Position numbers and translations under genes: made by a program | In this document: positions 55,516 to 59,067 of the stretch, in pieces | How the letters are laid out: each line of letters starts with the position of its first letter | Numbering within the stretch: position 1 is the stretch's first letter | The notes under the pieces: generated by a model | What the model was told of the DNA's origin: nothing | The model's database searches: none | What the model saw: only the letters and a program-made list of their open reading frames with translations | Origin: Candidatus Sumerlaeota bacterium | GTDB lineage: Bacteria > Sumerlaeota > Sumerlaeia > MWCT01 > JAUWMI01 | DNA: 59,067 nucleotides | Assembly (NCBI GenBank): GCA_030613245.1 | Contig: JAUWMI010000029.1 | Span: 1 to 59,067 of the forward strand | Direction: 5' to 3'

Positions 55516-55543
55516 CCCGCAATTGCCTGAGAGCAATTGCGGG
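55516..55543 (-). terminator. rho-independent terminator of the secreted Thr-Pro protein gene
   Basis: An 11-bp perfect stem (CCCGCAATTGC / GCAATTGCGGG) with a 6-nt loop. On the minus strand it is followed by nine T (the A run at 55507-55515). It lies 30 nt after the stop of the minus gene. Confidence 0.92.
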
Positions 55544-55572
55544 CTAAGTTTACCCGTTAGGGATGATTAGTA

Positions 55573-58005
55573 TTAATACTCTACCCAGTTATCCAGCCCC
55601 GTAGGTGTTGGACTTGGTGTAGGACTTGGTGTAGGCGTAGGCGTTGCTGTCGGAGTTGGGCTTGGAGTTGGTACTGGTGTTGGCCCAAAGTAGACCGCAT
55701 CCCACAAGGTAGTGGTATAGTCGCTTGCACCAGGAGGCGCCCAGATCCAGCTGTGTTCCGTAATATTGTGCGCTACCCATATATTTCCAGCAGGAGCAAA
55801 GGAGAGGTTTGCTTGGGTTGCCATACCGATTCCTGTGCCCACGCTGAAAGTACTCTGAAATACGCCTGCGTTCGAGTAGACGACAACATCCGGATAAGTA
55901 GAGCGCTCTAGCAGAGCCACCCAATCCTTGTCATCGGAGTAGTCAATGGAGTAGGTGTAGTTATTCCGATAGAACGCGCCACTAGAATCTGTGGACAGGT
56001 CGTCACCTGTCTTAAGCCAGACGATAGCGTCACCTGTTGGATTAACACAGTCCAGCCTGTCCTGGGGGCCGGCCCATCTTGAATTGGCTAGATAGATGTT
56101 ATGGCTCGGGTCAAGAGTGAAGTCTTTGATCGAGTAGATCAAACTCGATCCAGTGATGCTTGGCCCGTCAATCAGGGTGTTCCTTGCACCGGTGTAATTG
56201 TCGATAGTTTCGCCAATTTCCCAGTAGTACATATCCTGGCCATACGCTAGGTCTCTATCCATTCCAATCAGCCGTTTGCTCGAGCCGGTTCCAGAGGTCA
56301 TGGCTGCGTAAAGACGGCCATGGTTTGCGCCGCCTGCCAACAGCATCCGCCTGGCAGTGGTGCCGGTTCCAACGCCGTAATACATCATGACGTCATCCGT
56401 TACACCATTAGTTCCCCAGTCACCGACGGTTATGACATTGTCATCAACGCCAGCGTGAACTCTCCACGGTGACCAGTTGTCCCCTGAATCCCAGCTGGCA
56501 GATGGGTTATTGTCTGCAGCCGCATAAGCAGCAGCAGCAGTTCCACCATAGAACGTCCCATCACATTTCAGGATATAGACGCCCTGCTGGTCAGCAGTTG
56601 CACCAGGATTGCTGGATGCTTCCGGATAGGAGCTACCCACGAACATGTAGCCAAAGGCATGGCTGGTCTGGTCCTCAATACAGCCGATACCTGTAGCGGT
56701 CCAGTACTGCAGATCGCCTATTCCGCCATATCGTATCTTGCCGAAGAGGTTATAGTCTGGCAAGGCGAAGTAGATATCAAAGTCTGCAGCGCCTACCGGG
56801 TTAATCGTCAGGTCACCATTTCCGCTCCAGGTGGCCCGGCTACCGGGTGGCGACCAGCTGGTAATCTGTGTTCCAGTGTCACCATCAGCGAGCACAATGT
56901 CATTATTGCTGTTGAGGACGACTGCGATTACGTCTTTTCCACCAATACGAGCGTAATCGCCAGCACACGTATTAACTGGCCCAGAGAAACTGGTGTCTTC
57001 AGCCCAAACTCCCGAAGACCTGACCCAGCGCTCAACATTACCGGCGTTCGTGCTGCACCAGATTACGTCGCCATCACCACCGGTGTTGCCATCGCGCCCA
57101 ATGACCATGTGGGAATTAGGCATGACAGCCGTTGATTCCAACAGGCTGAACGTAGTGCCATCGGTGGAAGTATGAATTCTCGTTGCAACTGAGCCTGCGT
57201 TGCCGCCCTCGTAAATAATGGTGCTTGCACCAGCGTTGGCGACGTCAAGCGCCCGGCAGTGAGCCGCCATAAAAGCAACTGCTACTGGGCTTGAGGCAGC
57301 GTCATCGGACTCAAGACGAACGATTGGGAAGCCAGCGCCAAGGTATGACGAGAGATAAACAGTCCCGTCAGTGGCAGTAGCGCCATCATACGGCCCCAAC
57401 CAGCCGCTCAGGGACCACGTCTCATCATAATCCGCATCGTTGTCAGCATCGTAGGTATCAACAACAGTCAAGCCCAACTCGTGCTGGTATTCACCGCTGG
57501 AATTCACCACATACAGCGCATCTGCTGGAGTGGTGGTCGAAATAATGATGTTGGAACCATTAAAGCCAATACCGCGCAGGTTGGCAGTGTTGGCGATTCC
57601 CAATTCCGTGGTTCCGGTTGTCCAGATGTCGTGGACAGTCAGAGGAGTGATGTTCGTCCAGCTGCTGCCATAACCAGCAGATTCTGCCTCAACTGTGAAC
57701 TTATAACCTCCCAAGGCGACATCAACGGCGGATTGGTTTTTGCCATCCCAAGCCACACTCTGGTCACCACGGTCCAGGGCACCCAGATCGAAGGTTCTCT
57801 GCACTGTGCTGGCGGGAAGAGGACCAATGACCTGCACTGTCACGGTAGTGGCGTCGTCACTGAGAGTGAACTCTAGGTCAACGCTTCCACCTGACAAGAG
57901 ATTAGGCGCTGATGAGTCCAGATGTGCCGCAAAAGGAGCGGCATAAGCGATTGTCCCGATGAGACACAGTGATGCAATTACTGCGAACAATGCAACCTTT
58001 CGCAT
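55573..58005 (-). CDS. secreted beta-rich protein with FlgD-like domain and Thr-Pro tail
   Basis: About 810 residues. A signal peptide (about 1-23) is followed by a FlgD-like Ig domain (about 35-110, VDLEFTLSDDATTVTVQV ... WDGKNQSAVDVALGGY). A long beta-propeller-like body follows, with repeated NxxGG/DxDGD loops. The C-terminus is a PxPTPTP linker rich in Thr and Pro, ending GLDNWVEY. Such Pro-Thr tails link enzyme or sensor domains to the surface. The true function is unknown. GGGAGG precedes the ATG at 58005; a TTG one codon earlier is in frame. It ends at a strong terminator and has no cotranscribed neighbour. Confidence 0.72.
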   Translation of the reverse strand: MRKVALFAVIASLCLIGTIAYAAPFAAHLDSSAPNLLSGGSVDLEFTLSDDATTVTVQVIGPLPASTVQRTFDLGALDRGDQSVAWDGKNQSAVDVALGGYKFTVEAESAGYGSSWTNITPLTVHDIWTTGTTELGIANTANLRGIGFNGSNIIISTTTPADALYVVNSSGEYQHELGLTVVDTYDADNDADYDETWSLSGWLGPYDGATATDGTVYLSSYLGAGFPIVRLESDDAASSPVAVAFMAAHCRALDVANAGASTIIYEGGNAGSVATRIHTSTDGTTFSLLESTAVMPNSHMVIGRDGNTGGDGDVIWCSTNAGNVERWVRSSGVWAEDTSFSGPVNTCAGDYARIGGKDVIAVVLNSNNDIVLADGDTGTQITSWSPPGSRATWSGNGDLTINPVGAADFDIYFALPDYNLFGKIRYGGIGDLQYWTATGIGCIEDQTSHAFGYMFVGSSYPEASSNPGATADQQGVYILKCDGTFYGGTAAAAYAAADNNPSASWDSGDNWSPWRVHAGVDDNVITVGDWGTNGVTDDVMMYYGVGTGTTARRMLLAGGANHGRLYAAMTSGTGSSKRLIGMDRDLAYGQDMYYWEIGETIDNYTGARNTLIDGPSITGSSLIYSIKDFTLDPSHNIYLANSRWAGPQDRLDCVNPTGDAIVWLKTGDDLSTDSSGAFYRNNYTYSIDYSDDKDWVALLERSTYPDVVVYSNAGVFQSTFSVGTGIGMATQANLSFAPAGNIWVAHNITEHSWIWAPPGASDYTTTLWDAVYFGPTPVPTPSPTPTATPTPTPSPTPSPTPTGLDNWVEY

Positions 58006-58029
58006 CAACTAGTACCTCCCTTCATAAAA

Positions 58030-58071
58030 TTAGGATATAAAATTTACAAACCTCAAAATGCTAAGTTTCAT
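58030..58071 (-). CDS. possible 13-codon leader ORF
   Basis: MKLSILRFVNFIS, directly after AGGAGG with only 2 nt spacing, upstream of the secreted Thr-Pro protein gene. The short spacing argues against good translation, so this could be chance. Confidence 0.2.
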   Translation of the reverse strand: MKLSILRFVNFIS

Positions 58072-58251
58072 AACCTCCTTTCCTTTGAAATATGGTAATC
58101 CCCTAGGGAAATCCTTACGACATTAAATATGCTATACATGGCTCCCTATGTATTGCAAGAAAAAAATGAACTTTTAACAATTCTTTTTGCAAACTAGAAC
58201 CAAGCGATTACTTATAAGTCAGGTATTAAATATGAAGAAGAGATTGGATAA

Positions 58252-58282
58252 GTAGGGGCTCATCCGCCGCGGCGGATGAGCC
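58252..58282. repeat. GTAGGGGC-family palindrome
   Basis: Starts GTAGGGGCTCATCCGCC and has the palindromic core GGCTCATCCGCC / GGCGGATGAGCC. Confidence 0.8.
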
Positions 58283-58339
58283 TTTATTGTACTGAATCTG
58301 GCAGGTAGAATTACTTTACTTTATTGCAAGTTGGTTTTT

Positions 58340-58395
58340 GTAGGGGCGACCCGCCGCGGCGGGCCGCCCATGGGCGTTTAATTAAACGCCCCTAC
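58340..58395. repeat. fused double palindrome of the GTAGGGGC family
   Basis: A left unit (core GGCGACCCGCCGC / GCGGCGGGCCGCC) lacking its right end is joined to a right unit (GGGCGTTTAATTAAACGCCC) lacking its left end. Together they still begin with GTAGGGGC and end with GCCCCTAC, as if one unit inserted into another. Confidence 0.7.
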
Positions 58396-58597
58396 GTCCT
58401 GACCGCAGCGATTATCTATTATTGGGTTTAGATTCAATATAAGGCTCTTTGTCAGATAGGTTAGCAAGGAAGCCTCTGATGCATTGAATAACTTCAGTGT
58501 TTTCATATCTCGGCAAGTGTACGGCAGTTGCTTGGATCTGTGCCTCATTACGTAATGTGCCTGCTGTGTATTCCCTCTTCACCAGCCAACAGGACGA

Positions 58598-58625
58598 GTA
58601 GGGGCGTTTAATTAAACGCCCCTAC
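58598..58625. repeat. GTAGGGGC-family palindrome
   Basis: Perfect 28-bp palindrome with core GGCGTTTAATTAAACGCC, inside the MITE-like element. Confidence 0.85.
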
Positions 58626-58698
58626 AATTGATGAATGTGAAGCCCAATAAATGCTATGAAAACCACGCATTATGGAATCCCAAGAACCAAAATTTTTT

Positions 58699-58726
58699 GT
58701 AGGGGCGTATTGCAATACGCCCCTAC
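58699..58726. repeat. GTAGGGGC-family palindrome
   Basis: Perfect 28-bp palindrome with core GGCGTATTGCAATACGCC. Confidence 0.85.
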
Positions 58727-58801
58727 CATAGGTGGTTTGATTAAAAATGCTGGTGAGATGGGAAGTCAACTTGAATATCAGGAGGGACAGGCCCTTTAAA
58801 A

Positions 58802-58825
58802 GGGCGTTTAATTAAACGCCCCTAC
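58802..58825. repeat. GTAGGGGC-family palindrome, truncated
   Basis: Core GGCGTTTAATTAAACGCC with the complete right end CCCTAC but no left GTAG. Confidence 0.75.
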
Positions 58826-59067
58826 ATTGTTACGATCAAAGTTACGATGAAAAAACGCTAACTCATTTGACAAAGAGCCTCTTTTTCTATGATCTTGTTA
58901 ATGCATTCATAGCTCTCTTACCCCTTCCCTCTCCCTTGTGGATCGCCATCTCCAGTCATTGCCCAATCTTGCCTCCTCTCCCCTTGCGGGAGAGGATAGA
59001 GGTGAGGGGGAAATGCGCCTTGTGCGTAGGGATTATCTCTCCCAAAATGGTAACTCATTTGAGAAAG

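Larger units (their letters stand above)
58442..58880. mobile_element. MITE-like element, copy 2
   Basis: 439 bp with terminal inverted repeats of 24 nt matching at 21 positions. The left end starts AGGCTCTTTGTCA and closes GTTAGC; the right end starts GCTAACTCATTTGACAAAG. No transposase frame is present. It carries three GTAGGGGC-family palindromes inside (58598-58625, 58699-58726, 58802-58825), which probably inserted later. The 55 nt before the left end match 29063-29118. No target duplication is obvious. Confidence 0.65.
58006..59067. other. 1.06-kb non-coding right end rich in repeats
   Basis: Contains at least five GTAGGGGC-family palindromes, the MITE-like element, and a Gly-rich CTCTCCCC...GGGAGAG palindrome at about 58978-58996. 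A partial MITE end GGTAACTCATTTGAGAAAG sits at the window edge (59049-59067). I see no gene on either strand. Confidence 0.7.

Noticed and set aside
58250-58880. CRISPR array
   Set aside because: Repeats are palindromic, unevenly spaced and vary in core sequence; there are no regular spacers and no cas genes.
1-59067. tRNA or rRNA genes
   Set aside because: No T-loop strings with matching acceptor stems and no rRNA-like sequence were found by eye; a covariance search would be decisive.

Overview
The window is a 59-kb chromosomal segment of an uncultured bacterium with a Gram-negative-type envelope. It encodes a Pal-type lipoprotein, a fused SecDF with YajC, a parvulin-type periplasmic chaperone and several large secreted proteins. 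It also carries two bacillithiol-synthesis genes (bshB1, bshA), many sugar-transferring enzymes, and dispersed GTAGGGGC...GCCCCTAC palindromes of the kind seen in many metagenome-derived candidate-phylum genomes. No ribosomal or single-copy marker gene is present, so I do not assign a phylum. Sumerlaeota, Hydrogenedentota or Omnitrophota-like lineages are only guesses. I found no tRNA, rRNA, CRISPR array, prophage or intact transposase.

Layout. 334-4242 (-) encodes a surface protein of about 13 tandem carboxypeptidase-regulatory-like domains. 4762-5337 is pal. 5955-19151 (+) is a run of acetyltransferase, zinc-ribbon protein, CapD-type dehydratase, KamA-type radical SAM protein, GlcNAc-kinase-like protein, dual GT2, sugar nucleotidyltransferase, GrpE, UbiA-type prenyltransferase and a DUF3352-like secreted protein. 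It reads as a glycan and envelope locus with a stress gene embedded. 26680-19227 (-) is an apparent operon: GT9, GT-C membrane transferase, MoxR ATPase, DUF58, a DUF4129 membrane protein and an SO_0444-type permease. 26804-27121 (-) is a remnant of acetate kinase.

27340-32429 (+) holds an M23 peptidase directly followed by bshB1, then a multispanning membrane protein and bshA. 32866-37118 (+) is yajC, an HD hydrolase and secDF. An AT-rich insert-like block follows (about 37260-38459) with its own promoter, an unknown membrane protein and a broken AmrS radical SAM gene. It ends at the ribosome binding site of an EF-G-like GTPase gene. The minus strand then has a helicase carrying an N-terminal JAMM domain (DinG type), a leucyl aminopeptidase and a YprB-like exonuclease with TPR-like repeats. 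A PhnP-like metallo-hydrolase follows on plus.

48408-53352 is the most unusual part. A BlaI-type repressor gene is translationally coupled to a 1477-residue M56 (BlaR1-type) metallopeptidase. The usual penicillin-binding sensor of BlaR1 is replaced by HEAT-like repeats, a discoidin-like segment, a duplicated beta domain and a right-handed beta-helix. A perfect 22-bp palindrome with a BlaI-like core sits in the promoter, and similar about 75-bp repeats flank the operon. A parvulin-type chaperone gene follows.

The right end has a secreted beta-rich protein with a Thr-Pro tail and a clear terminator, and then about 1 kb of non-coding repeats. These include a MITE-like element (58442-58880) whose terminal repeats recur at 32507-32753, just upstream of the yajC promoter.
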